Shown piece after piece: positions 21,578 to 34,500 of a stretch of 64,000 nt of DNA. The stretch is from positions 1,674,001-1,738,000 of the forward strand of contig NW_024104332.1 of assembly GCF_003945595.2 (NCBI RefSeq), read 5' to 3'. Position 1 is the stretch's first letter, and each line of letters opens with the position of its first letter. The translations under genes and the position numbers were made by a program. The DNA comes from Pipra filicauda. Its lineage: Eukaryota; Chordata; Aves; Passeriformes; Pipridae. Below the pieces are notes generated by a model. The model searched no databases, was not told where the DNA came from, and saw only the letters and a list, made by a program, of their open reading frames with translations.

Positions 21578-21710
21578 CTGCTGATGGAATGGTGTGTAAT
21601 GAGTTGTGCTCAAGTGATGGCTGCTGGGGGCCAGGGCCAGACCAGTGTCTCTCCTGCAAGCGCTTCATCAGGGGAAGGACCTGCATAGACTCCTGTAACC
21701 TGTATGATGG
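21578..21710 (+). CDS. ERBB4: ERBB4 exon 13 (domain IV)
   Basis: This 133 bp exon encodes (T)[20 protein letters not shown], then [20 protein letters not shown] and LYDG. The [14 protein letters not shown] motif is the hallmark of domain IV in ErbB receptors. Domain IV holds the tether that contacts domain II in the inactive state. Seven cysteines are present. The acceptor ctctctgcag ends at 21577 and the donor gtaaga begins at 21711. Phase is 1 in and 2 out. Confidence 0.98.
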
Positions 21711-23387
21711 GTAAGATATTCCCCCTTGCACTTTTCCTTGAAGTTGCTGATTACGTTCTTCAGGGCTTTAATGAGTAAGTTATTTTGGGTTTATATTAAT
21801 CAATGTCTGGTTCTGTTGCCAATATTGCTGATTTTGAGTGAAATATGATGTGGGATAATATTTAAGGGTTTCTAAATCTGAACTTGTGTAGAAAGCTTTC
21901 CCTGGTATTCTGCTGACTAAAATTGTCATGCAACATCAAAAGTTTGTTGCATTGCTTGCTGGGCATGTGAACAGTATGATTTAGGTGAAGACTTACAAAA
22001 AACCTCACCATTTAGCCCTACTTGAATACTGACACCCCTATTCAGAATCATGCCATTATGGTCAGATGAGTTAGATTAGGCATGTGATAAAGAAATTCTC
22101 TGAATAAGAACTCCAGAGTAGGAAAACCCACTCTCTTTTCCATTATGCACTGTGTAATTGTACACGCAAATATAAATAAGAAAACCCAACATGAGTTCTT
22201 CCCCCTTTTCCCTCTGCTGCTTATACTGGGGAATGCCTACACACAGCACAGCCAAGGTGGCTGAATCTGCCTTATGACAGAAAAATAAAACTGAGCTGCC
22301 TATATTAGCTGAAGCAGCAGAAATTCACGATTAGGCTGCAGAGGGAAAACGGGTGGAATTTCCCTTCCTGTGTAACAGTGCAGCAAGGTCCAACACTTTC
22401 AAAGTCAAGATAAAACCCCTTAAATTGTTTCTTTTTTTAAGCTCAGACTGTTAATTGAAAGTAACTCTGGGGTTTCATTCTCCTTTTTTTCCTGCCTTGG
22501 ATGCCAACTCATGTGACTGTTAAGGAAAGAGTACTGGATGAACTCCCATAAGTACTCTTCTACCTGGAAAATGCATGCAAAAAGTATCGTGCCAGAGTCC
22601 AGTTTTATGTGCTTAAAAGCTCCTCTTCTCTCCTTCTCTCTTGCTCCCCAATAAAAAGAAGAGTTGCAAACCACAGTTGTATTCTCATATGCACTGGAAT
22701 ATACTGTTCCACCCTTTGTGGCTTGCTGCTGTGAAGCCTGTCACTGTAAGGTCACGAGGAGACTCTCGTGACCAGCACTCAAGTCAGGATATTCTGCTCT
22801 GTATCGATCAGTGGATGGTATTTACACTCTCCACAGGCTCAGTTCTATCCTAAATATGTGGAAACATTTATAACCTGGGCTTGGGGAGAAGTTTGTTGTT
22901 TGCATGAGAACTCTGCATATTCACGTCGTTGGGCAGCAACATTTTACAGATTCAGACCTCAGTCTAGAATTGTTGTTGAAAACATTACAAGCCTTTTGGA
23001 GAATGGGTTTTAAAACAAGAGTATTTCATCCATTCTCACATGTAATGAGTGGCAATTCTATGGAAGAAAATTGAGAAATGAGCTATTTTTTCCTGTTAAT
23101 GAAGTCTGTATTTCTTAAGGAAAGAGAGGGAAAAAAACACTAGGATTTTATACTGGCAAACAAGATGTCATCCACTTCACCTGGCTGTGAATGAGGTGCT
23201 GATGGGCCTTGTTTCCAGGTGGCGGGAAGCAGTGTGAGGATGATGGTGGGATTGGTCTCAGCTGGCACAGCCTGCGGGCCCCTCAGCACACCTGAAATCA
23301 ATTCCCTCAGGTGAAGAGCAGCCATTTTGTCTCACTTTCAGTCTGAAGGTGGTTTTCGCCTGACCTGCCTGCAAAATATTTTCCTAG
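21711..23387 (+). other. ERBB4: ERBB4 intron 13
   Basis: This phase 2 intron is 1,677 bp with donor gtaaga and acceptor ttttcctag. I recognise no repeat family, RNA gene or exon in it. Confidence 0.9.
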
Positions 23388-23481
23388 GGAATTTCGAGAG
23401 TTTGCAAATGGTTCTGTCTGTGTGGAGTGTGATCCCCAGTGTGAAAAGATGGAAGAAAACATGATCACGTGCTATGGACCG
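23388..23481 (+). CDS. ERBB4: ERBB4 exon 14 (domain IV)
   Basis: This 94 bp exon encodes (G)[20 protein letters not shown], then [11 protein letters not shown]. It continues the cysteine-rich modules of domain IV. N-G-S is a glycosylation sequon. The acceptor tttcctag ends at 23387 and the donor gtaaga begins at 23482. Phase is 2 in and 0 out. The EENMITCY stretch differs from recalled human EDGLLTCH, so this is one of the faster-changing parts of the ectodomain, while all cysteines are kept. Confidence 0.97.
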
Positions 23482-25069
<1,588 letters not shown>

Positions 25070-28000
25070 TAAGTGCAAATTCTGTGCAGTGAGCCATCCT
25101 ATTTACTGTTCATAGCACACGATGGTTTGCATACAGTTTGGCTTAGTAAAGCACTTGTCCCACTCCTGAAAACAGAGTGTGCAGCAGGAATTTAATCTTC
25201 ATTTTCAGGTCTCTCGTGACATTCAGGTTCTAGTCATGAATGCCCAGCAGCTTATCACAGAAAAGCTTACACCCTTTTTGAGAACCAGAACAACTGTTCA
25301 CAGCAATGCTCTTAGCTTTCCTTCTAGCTACCCCTGGTTTGCAGCAAATGCTGTTATTTCACTTAATGTGGGCCTGCAAAATGACTTTATTATTTCCTTG
25401 TTGACAGAATCTCTGCTCCTTGGTATTGGTGAATAAGCCAACAGCACTGCTGTGAGACAAAAGTGTTGCTTCTCTCTTTTTCCTACAGGAAATGATGCAA
25501 AGGGTTTGTCTGAAACCAGATTTTGTACAGGAGTCTGAGTCCGAGCGTGAATTTCTCAAATCTTGTCTATGTGCCCAGAATAATTTGTTACATTTGTGAT
25601 TATACAGCCCATCTATCTAAGTCAGAATTAAGAATCTCTGCAGCAAAAGAAGTAGTCACATACACACCTATGATTTTGCACCAACCACATAAGTTGTGAA
25701 TGCCTTTTCCATGGGACAGTTGGTGGTGTCCAGCATACAAAGAAAGGGAGAGGCAGCCAGGGGAAAATAGAAAAAACATCAGCCAGCGAAATAATCTTCG
25801 ACAAGAGGCTCTTATTGTTTAGCAGCTAAAATTAAACCAGTAAATTATTCAATGTAATCTTGATGTCAACAGCTGTTGCCATTCAAAATGAGACCTTTTG
25901 CTGGTTTTGCAAATCTAATTACAATAGAGCCATTAGGGAAATGAAAGGGGGATCTCAGAGACACAGCCAGGATCTGTTACAGATTTGTCTTCCGCTCCCC
26001 TCAGACCATTTAAATCAGTTATGCAATAAGAAAAATGCTGCTACTGTGGAAGAAGAGTTTAAGAATGATATGAAAAGATGAGCACACCTCAGGAGCTCTG
26101 GTCCTGGCTTTCACAGATGGAAGAAATGCCAATTCTGATCTAATCCTTCAAGCCCAGCTAAGTATGATGCATTTACTGTCCGCCCAGCATAGACAGGGCC
26201 TTGCAGCTCTGCTGGCCTCCGGGAAGCAACACCTTCCCATTCCCTCCTCATGTCTGAGGAGTTCTAACTGACCCAACCATTTCTAGTGTTTGTGGCACAA
26301 GTGTGGTTCTCCTAGACCAGGAAGAGAGGAGAATGTTTTCCATGCCTTTCCACTTCTCCATATGCACCTGTATTTTGTAAGTGATTGTTTTTATCTCCCT
26401 GGATAGAACAGGGTCAAGAAGGGAGGCTTTTAAGTCTTGTGCTGAAAATCTGATATTCTAGTTCATAAACAAATAGCAAGGGCATTAGGCAGTTGTAGCT
26501 GACCTTGCCAGTATCCATTGGCAAGCCTTGGTGACAAGTCCTTTATGCTGAGTTATGTTGTCATTTAATCATTGAACTTTCAGCTTTCCCTTTTTTTTTA
26601 TTTTCCCCTGCTGAATAGGTTTCATTTAGCATTGTGTGCCAATCCCCAGAGAAAGAACAAGTAAAGGGGCCAAAGGTGTGGTTATCTCCCAAAAGAGGAA
26701 CTATCCCTCTTCCATGAGTCTACTACTCCTCATAGAAATCCTCATCCTCTTTATTAAAGAGTTAAATGTGTCTATTCCTAGGTATTTTATTACCCCTCAA
26801 AAAAACAACACCCTCCTCCCTCAAGTCTGGGTAAGCATGGCTATTCTTTTCTAGTGTTCCTAAAGACTTTGGGGCATGTGATAATGTTAATGAAGCTGTT
26901 AATGACTGTCCAAGATGTTTGGGACTTATGGGTTGTCCATCTTCTTGTCGACATTATCAGGGGCTAAATATGCCCACAGAGGAAAGGGAAATCAGTTAAT
27001 TTCTCTTGTTTTCTCCTTCAATGCTGAATTCTCTAGTTTCATATCCTTCCTTCAGAAATTAATATTTAAATTCCCCTCAGTCATGATTCTTCAGTGAAAT
27101 AGGTTGTGATGGAAACACGTCTGGATATTTGGCTCACAACTGAAAGGTAGAGATAAACCATAATTCTACTTCATCTATTATGCCTGTTCTCCTTGCTGTC
27201 AGATCAAGTGCTGGAATGAAGCCAGTGCCCTCTCAGTACAGCTTGGATACCCATCAAAAAGTGTTGAGCTGCTGCAGAGCAGTGCTCCCAGTGTGATATT
27301 AATCTCATTTGTTCAGTGCTGCTGTCTGAGGGTCAGTCTGCCTGACAAAATGGGTTGTTCTCATCCATTGTTTCTCCTCCTCCCCACCAGTTGTCACCAA
27401 GGAAGATATCTTCTGTCCCACCTCTGTTCCCTGTGATCCATAATTCCATCATGGCACTTGCAGAGGATTGCTTTACAGACCGGAGGATTAGCTTTGATAG
27501 CACCATTCTCCTCTCTTATTCAAGTGTAATGACTGCTTCTGTTAATGGGTGTGTCATTATCCAGCCCTGTTAATGATCTTGCATTGACCAAGAGAACTGT
27601 CAAACAGTGACTTCCTTGGATGCAGCAACTGTGCTCTTGGCCTCGCATCCCCATGAAAACTGAAGCCAGTTTGGAGCAGATCTGAGACATGTGGGACACC
27701 TATCCTATTTGATTCAAGAGAGTTGGAAAGCATTTGGCATCTCTTCTTGCAGGGCTAGCCAAAATGGAACACTTCCACAGGAATAAAATACTAATTATGT
27801 AATAGCATGTGACAGTCTGCTTCCTTGCTGGGCAGGACACCAAATGGGAGATCTCACTGGACACCTCCCCTGATCATACAAATGCATTTTGTCACACAGC
27901 TTTTTGAAGGAAATGCATTGCTCTTCACCAAAAAATTCTTTTTCTTCTAAGCCAAAACCAGAGAAGCCATGGGAGCCTTAGCAGCACGGGTGTGGTCCTG

Positions 28001-28141
28001 AAGGGATTTAAAGGCACAAAGACTATTTTGCCCCTAAAGCTTAGGTGTATTTTTTAGGAAGACATTATGAATTCCAGATGAAACAATTGTAAGACCCCAA
28101 TCCCAAAACCTCAAGCTTTACTGGGAGTGTTACTTTTATAT

Positions 28142-28541
28142 AAGGCTCTAAAATAATTTGAATTTTTGCAAAGCCTTTTAGTTCTTTAATACCTTGAGGT
28201 CCTTTAAAGAGAAAACACCACCCATGTTTCCCAAGAGATTTCTTTTAATTTAGTGAGAAAATAGGCATTTTAGCAAAAGGTTAAAAGGGGTGACATACAA
28301 CCAAGACAGAATATTTCACTGAAGTATCCGCCACACACCAACTCCTAGGAAAATATAACCCATGAATTTGAAGTTACCCAAAAGAGTAAAGAAAGGAAAA
28401 GATTAAGAGAAGAAACAGGAGTAAAGAGAGAGAGAGAGAGAAGAAGAGAGAAAGAGTAAAGTAAAAGAGTAGAATAAAATAATTAAATAGCTACCACCAA
28501 AGAGCCTTATGGAAGTCTGGGACTTCACATGGCAATGGCAG
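28142..28541. repeat. Dispersed non-coding repeat, copy 1 (LTR-like?)
   Basis: It aligns by eye to 59683-60054 in the same orientation. Shared blocks include tttgcaaagcctt.tagttc, tttaataccttga, tcttttaatttagt, cattttrgcaaaaggtt and a purine-rich tail with gtaaaga and tagaata. One 33-base block differs at a single position, and overall similarity looks near 80 percent. No protein-coding potential is seen. Length and composition would suit a solo LTR fragment or a non-autonomous element; the family is not identified and the true orientation is unknown. Confidence 0.8.
28424..28457. repeat. (GA)n microsatellite
   Basis: The sequence is aagagagagagagagagaga followed by imperfect aagaagagagaaagag. 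It lies inside repeat copy 1 at the position of the short purine tract gtaaagaaagagatt of copy 2. Confidence 0.93.
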
Positions 28542-31270
28542 GTCCCAAGAAAAAAGGCAAGATGGTGCTCATGTGCTCCTGTATTTAAGGGCTTAGGCCA
28601 CTGTGGTCACCCCTCCCAGGCCACTGGCCACTCAGTGCCCTCCAGCTGGATGACCACCACAACTAAGGTTTTCTCCTGCTCAGAGAAAATCCATTTATGC
28701 CATTTAAAATCAGTTTTGTTTATTTCCCATGACAAAGATTTTTGAGAATTCATCTGACTAGAAATGGCTTTGCTACTCCACGTCTGTGCACAGCTAAGAC
28801 CTCACCTTTCAATCTTAAGGAAGTTGATGAAAGACAATATTTGGCAGAGGAAAAAAAGGATTGTTTCAGGAAAAAACCAGTTGTTACTCCAGTTTTCAAA
28901 ACTTGACATTTTAACTCACTGTTTTCTATTAGAGGTTGATTATCTGTAAAATTAGGATGAGCTCCAAGAGTAATTTTCTGTATAAGCTGTATTGAACTGT
29001 TGTAAGGTACTGAATATATCATAAGTTGGCACGTATCAGTTAACCAGTTCATTTTACAGAACGAACTTGGAAATGAAAATATCATCCAGACTCCAAGCAG
29101 AAGAAACCCTGGGAGAGAATGGGGTACCAGTGTGATTTATGTTTGTGTCATACCTGTACTTATTTGTGTCAAAAATCCTGAAAACAAGGAATTTCCTTCC
29201 AGAGGAAAAATAACGGATGGCTTGGTGGTGCAAAATACCCTGTTAATAGATATTGCCATGACTCACACAGTGTTGTACTTCACTGCATGTAATCAGGGCA
29301 GGCAGTCAGGGAGGAAACAGGGAGCTGCTCAGCATGACTAGGAGTGATGCAAATTGCACCTGGACAGAGTTTTCTGTTTGGAAATGGGAAATTCACTGGA
29401 GAAGATTACAAGTTTAAATAAAAATCAATGGTACTTTAGCTTGGACCGGGTGAGGTCCAAACAGCTCTCTCTCTTCTGGGATTCAAGTCCTGTCCTCCAG
29501 AGCAAGAGCAAATAAATGTGCAGTTGTGAAGTGACTTCAAGACAACAGGCTCGTGATGTTAGTCTGCCAGTTATCTGATCTAGTAACAGGCACTCAGACC
29601 TTAATTTGAAGATGCCTTTCTTTTTATTTATAGCAGGAGTCTGAGCTCAGCTTTTCTTGACCTGCTAGTAAATGGAAGATCTGAACAACTTTTTTTCAGC
29701 CTCCTTCATTACTGAGCTGGTTTTCTGCAAATTGCTGAGAATGCCATGAAAGGAAGAGAGATCAGATATGTCTGAGAAAGGTTAGAATTCAGACAGTCCT
29801 GAATTTTGAAGTCCTGAAGCCCAGGACAGCTGAAATTTCAAAGAAGTCACATCAAGAGTTCTCTCTATTAAGTTTTTTAACTGTGTTTAAATCATCCCCT
29901 TATGATTATACATTATCTGGTCATCCAGGTATTTAATGAATGCTTTTTCTGTCTGCACAGTTGCTGGAGGAAACAATTGTTGAGGAAATCCTTACAGTTT
30001 GTGTTTGCATGTCAGAGTTCTTATGTAAAAATAAAAATTCAAGTAAACAAACAAGGGCCAGGGTTCACTCTGTCTGCCCTCCCTCTGCAGGTAAGGGGAA
30101 ATTGAATTCACTGACTTTATTTTATAATGTCAGTGATAGCCAATTTAAATGCAGCAAAAGCTGATGAGTGGCAAGTGATGGTGAAGTGGAAAGATCTCCT
30201 GGGAGCATATTTGAACTCCCTCAGATTTTTGACATGGATATCCTTCCATCAAAGCCAGTCTGAAAGCAGCAGACTTTAAAAGAGTTGGGGATCATACCTT
30301 AAATGTAAAGTGCCTCCACAGAAGTGAATTTCAGTCTACTGACGTGTCAGATCACTTGCTCCTGTACAACCATAGAGCCTGTTAGTGAAATAGCTCTGAA
30401 ATCTTATTAAAGAGTTGAAGTAAGTGGTTTGGTTTCCTTAAAATGCCAAGGGCTAGATACTCCCCATGGCTGCCAAGGGCCTAGCTGGGCATGCAGCACT
30501 GAAGGGTATCAGGTTGTCTTTAACTCTAAAACCTGAGGTCTCTGCGAATCCTAAGTGCTGTGTAAATGTGTTATTGACTTGCTTTTTGAATGCAGGGGAC
30601 CTAGGACAGCACTTCAGTCCTGCTTTTCATGAGGGCAAGGGAAACCCACACATACCCATGTTTTTCAAACAAAACATGGTTGTGTTTTAGTGGTGCTGCA
30701 TATAGTGGTTCCCTGCATTTCCACTGCCTTTGGTGAGCACCTCTTTGTGCAGGTGGAGGACTTCTAGCAGCGTCTAAGGAAAGCAGAATAAAATGCCTCA
30801 ATCAGCAGACACCGTTTTGCTCTGTTTTTTGTTGTTGGTAGTTGATCCTTGAGCTTCCCTGTCAAAGTATAGTCAGCTTCCAAAATATTTCTGCAGTTGT
30901 CCTGGCTAGCAGCTTAGAGCAAAATGAACAATTGCTTCAATTACAGAAAGAAAAACAACCTCTGTGCTCCTGGAAGTCTCGTCTTGCAAATGAAGAGCTT
31001 TTGTGCAGTAATCACTGATTCGATGATTCAGAAAAACATCCAGAAGAAGCAACTCTGTTGTCAGGACTCCCACAGATGCAAGTGAAACCTGCCTTAAGTG
31101 TTGTTTAAGCCAAGATACGGCCAGCCTTGGAGTGCTGTTGCTATTATTGTTCCTATTGCAAGCTTGGTTTTGTCACAGGCTATAATTTGGTGGGGACTCA
31201 GGTCTCTCGTGAGAGTTATAATTAAGAACACAAAGGGGATTCCTGCTCCTTGGACGTGTAAATAACAGAT

Positions 31271-31297
31271 TTCTCTTTTTCTCTCCCTGTTTTCACC
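31271..31297 (+). promoter_or_regulatory. Extended pyrimidine tract before JM-b exon
   Basis: About 27 bases, almost all C or T, contain ttctcttttt and ctctccctg and lie 16-42 bases upstream of the JM-b exon. Such a tract serves U2AF. UCUU/CUCUCU-like elements are also preferred by PTBP1, a known repressor of neuronal and muscle exons. A regulatory role here is inferred, not shown. Confidence 0.5.
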
Positions 31298-31312
31298 TTG
31301 GATTTGCTGCAG

Positions 31313-31357
31313 GTGCATAGGGCCGCATATCGAGGACTGCATCGGCCTGATGGATAG
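31313..31357 (+). CDS. ERBB4: ERBB4 alternative exon JM-b (15b)
   Basis: This 45 bp exon is flanked by atttgctgcag and gtactt. Joined to GG of exon 15 it encodes GCIGPHIEDCIGLMD and then AG of the next Arg codon, clearly the JM-b juxtamembrane peptide (human CIGSSIEDCIGLMD by recall). JM-b receptors lack the ADAM17 site and are not shed; they are known from heart and brain. Phase 2 on both sides allows use alone, with JM-a, or skipping. The donor gtactt lacks the +5 G and is the weakest in the set. It is too small to be found by open-frame length. Confidence 0.96.
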   Translation: MHRAAYRGLHRPDG

Positions 31358-31475
31358 GTACTTGCTGAGTAGTCGTTCCCTGTGTGTCTCCATCCTCCAT
31401 GTGTGGACAAGGGCGCATGGTGTGCATGTCCTTGTGAATGGCAAATGACGTCTTCTGTTCTGTAATTGCCTGCAG
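31358..31475 (+). other. ERBB4: 118 bp intron between JM-b and JM-a
   Basis: This intron is near the lower practical size for a vertebrate. It contains a UGCAUG hexamer (31423-31428), a plausible branch region caaatgac about 30 bases before the JM-a acceptor, and the tract cttctgttctgtaattgcctgcag at its 3' end (shown here in part as cttctgttctg). The short distance may contribute to the either/or choice of JM exons. Confidence 0.9.
31423..31428 (+). promoter_or_regulatory. UGCAUG (RBFOX-type) motif between JM exons
   Basis: TGCATG lies 66 bases downstream of the JM-b donor and 48 bases upstream of the JM-a exon. RBFOX proteins bind this hexamer; downstream sites usually promote and upstream sites usually repress an exon, so the expected effect is JM-b over JM-a in neurons and muscle. 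One chance hit in 118 bases is expected about 3 percent of the time. Confidence 0.45.
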
Positions 31476-31550
31476 GTGTAGAGGTCCCGCTAGTCATGAC
31501 TGCATTTACTATCCATGGACGCGACAGTCCACTTTACCACAACACGCTAG
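31476..31550 (+). CDS. ERBB4: ERBB4 alternative exon JM-a (16)
   Basis: This 75 bp exon has acceptor ttgcctgcag and donor gtaaca. Joined to exon 15 it encodes [20 protein letters not shown], then LPQHA and AG of Arg, the JM-a juxtamembrane stalk. JM-a receptors are shed by ADAM17/TACE and then cut by gamma-secretase, releasing the soluble 4ICD that enters the nucleus. The human cleavage region GHSTLPQHA (recalled) reads RQSTLPQHA here, so the residue before Ser is Gln, not His. Phase is 2 on both sides. The donor lacks +5 G. Confidence 0.97.
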
Positions 31551-34500
31551 GTAACATCCACCACCTTTCCATTCTCTGTACACAGGGTCCTGCCCTTCTT
31601 GCCACAGGAATGTCATACTATTCAGTTTGTCCAGAAAAGCAGGGCAAATACGGTTGGCCCTTAAGTGAGATGCACCTCTCGACATCCAAATTTACTTTTC
31701 CATTTGAAAGCAAATTAAGTATTTTGCTCATTTAGGCCGATTAGAAAATGCCTTTTTTTTTGTTGGAGTTTTTTTGTTTGTTTCTAGATAAAATTTTGTT
31801 AGAAGAAAACATGATGAAAACTCTTAGAATTTACTTGTTTTCTGTTGGTGTTTTTTGTTTAAGACAGAGTTTAAAATCAAATGAAGCTTTTTCGTCCATA
31901 CACCTTATCTTGAAAAAAGTAAATGTTTTAGCAAAACCGATTTTCTGCCTTAATTCACATAACACTATTATTTGTTTTTTTTCGTTTTCTGTCAAAAAAA
32001 GAATTGTAACCTTGCAGCAATTTTATTTTTCAGTAATGACAATTAAAACAAATTAATGTAGGTTGTATTCTGCATTCTTTTTCATGAAAGCCCTTCATTT
32101 GTTTAATTTTAAATTCAAACTGGTTAGTATGATTTCCAGGTTTGGGGATTACTGTCCTGAGCTAAGACTAGACGAATAATATATAATTTCAAACAAATTC
32201 ACCTCATTATGGATTTTACTTTGGGTTTTTTCTTGTCTTTTTAAAAAGATTTTAAGATTGCCTTTCCTTCCTAGTTGTGTACCTGTTGTGAATATTCCTA
32301 TTTCTAGCTGTTGGGGGAGAACATATTTCCACTTGAAAAACAGCACTTTATAAATGCTATCAAATTATATACTTGTTTGTTAAATCAGGATCAGTTCCAA
32401 CTTAATTCATGGACCAATTAATAAGCAACAAAAGATGACCGCATTTTTCAGTATTTCTATGTTTTGTTTTAATCTTTCTGATCTGGAATATCCAGTTTGA
32501 GATACTTCTGTGGGGATTCCTTTTCAGGTGCACTCATTTGAACAGGCTTGCCCAAAACAAGAAATCAGTTTTAAAAGTCTCCGTTTCATCAACTCTACTC
32601 AAAGCACAAATACAGAAAATGTTTTGTTATTTGCTTAAGTTTAAGGACCTTACCAAACTACAAAGGATGAAGTTCTTAGGTAACCAATTTAAAAATACCA
32701 TGTATTTCATCAATTGGATTTTTAATCACTTTTTGAGGGAAAATTGAGGGCTCTATACTAGGAAGAACAACTTGTGGGCTGTAGTGTAGCTCTCCTGTAG
32801 CACTGCAGGCTACTTGCTACCTTCCTCCATTAGCCCAACAGCCAGTCAAGTTTAATTCAAGTGGTGTAACTCCAAAACTTGCCTCTGCGTTGAGAATGTT
32901 CAGGTAGCAGTAAATACACCTCTAGAGGTACTGCCAAACACCCAGAGAACTCGATGGGAAGGCTCCTGTTAATCCCTGTGGATGTTAGATTGGGTCCTGT
33001 ATTTCAAAGTGGAATTAATGGAGTGGAACCTCCAACATGATGATACAGCAGCCAAGAAAGTGTTGTCTAGTGGTGTGCCAAGCTTAAGCTATGTCTTAGC
33101 AGGCAGTGTTTAATTTGGGGTTTGTGTTGTGTAAATTGCAGGTTTTGTCTCCTTGAATCCACTGTTAAGGTAGTAAAGCTAAGTATAAAGGGGGGGGGGG
33201 TGGAAATTAAAGCAATTGTTTTATTCTGCTCAGCTGAATAATTTCCTGCTCCATTCAGTTTGAGGGGGAAGACCCTCAAATGTTTCCTTTAGATCTGATG
33301 GCCTTATTTTTGTTTGTTCCAACCTTGCTGAATTTATTTTAGGAAAATTACTGTGCTGTGTTTAAATGTCAGTATGTATTCTTTCACTTTCAAGGCAAAG
33401 AAGGAAATTTCATACCTCCATATTAGATTCATGAAATTATGCTCTTTTTTTGTGTGTGAAAATGGTTCATTTTGTTTGGGTTAAAAACTGGCAAAACTGC
33501 ATTGGCAAAGTGTTACTTTTTATTATGGTATTGGATAAAAAATAAAAGCATTTAACTTTAGATAGAACCTTCTTCATGACCCTTTAACAATTGTTTGTTC
33601 TCCTGAGACTTATTGACTTTAAATTAATTAACAATTATTTTGACCCTTATCCCTTGGCTTAAATTTGTTGCATTGATGTGAATTAGTAGCGAGTTGAAGG
33701 GGGTGGAGTTCTCTGCTATTCAGGCAGCTGAAAGTGAGAGCAGGGCTTTAACCCAAACAACAAGATATTCCTCATCTTTTCCTATTTCCATTTTTATAGC
33801 AGTGTTGCTTTTCTTTCCAGTTTTACGGTTTGCAAATTGTTTATGCCATGATCCATTGACTTGAAGGCTTTTGTAGGAGTCTGGTAGAATAGCAAAGGAA
33901 TTCTTACTGTCGTGTTTAATAAAGATGAATCAGATGTGCATCACATGGCTTGTTTCCAAATGACTGGTGAAACTTCAGTTTTTCTGCTTATCTTTCGTCC
34001 CTTCAATTTTATGGGAAAAAAATGTTGCTTTTGGCAATGTATGTCTTTCTGCATAGGTTTTTTGGTTTTTTTAAACCTTTAGGTTCAACAGAGTTCTGTC
34101 CAGAAGGATGCAATAAACTCTGTCCTTTCCTGGTTTCAGCTCAACGCCACATATTTGGGCTATTTGAGCCCTTTTCCTCTGCCTACCTGATAGATTTTTC
34201 AAATGACTGTAAGGTTATTTGCTGGATCTCATGTGCCTTTTTTTTCTGCTGTGAGGACCCATATTTAATTTTCAGTGTGTTTAGTTTATCCTCAAGAAGG
34301 CTTTCACTGTATTCTGAGCTGCCAGAAAAAATTCAAACTGTAACTAAGTTAGAAGTCCTGGGAGAAATTAGTGTCCTTTCTGCTTGTGGCTAGTTGCAAA
34401 TTCTGGTTATTGTCATTATAGCTTTTGAATTACTGTGGGCAAATCATACAGCAGGGAAAGCCTTCCCTCACATTTGTGAGCCATTTTGTCTATGTTTATA

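Noticed and set aside
33190..33201. G-run as a possible G-quadruplex
   Set aside because: It is a single uninterrupted run without the four separate G-tracts of a typical quadruplex.
34022..34393. 123-codon plus-strand open frame rich in Phe and Cys
   Set aside because: No domain or homology is recognised; its composition reflects T-rich intron sequence.
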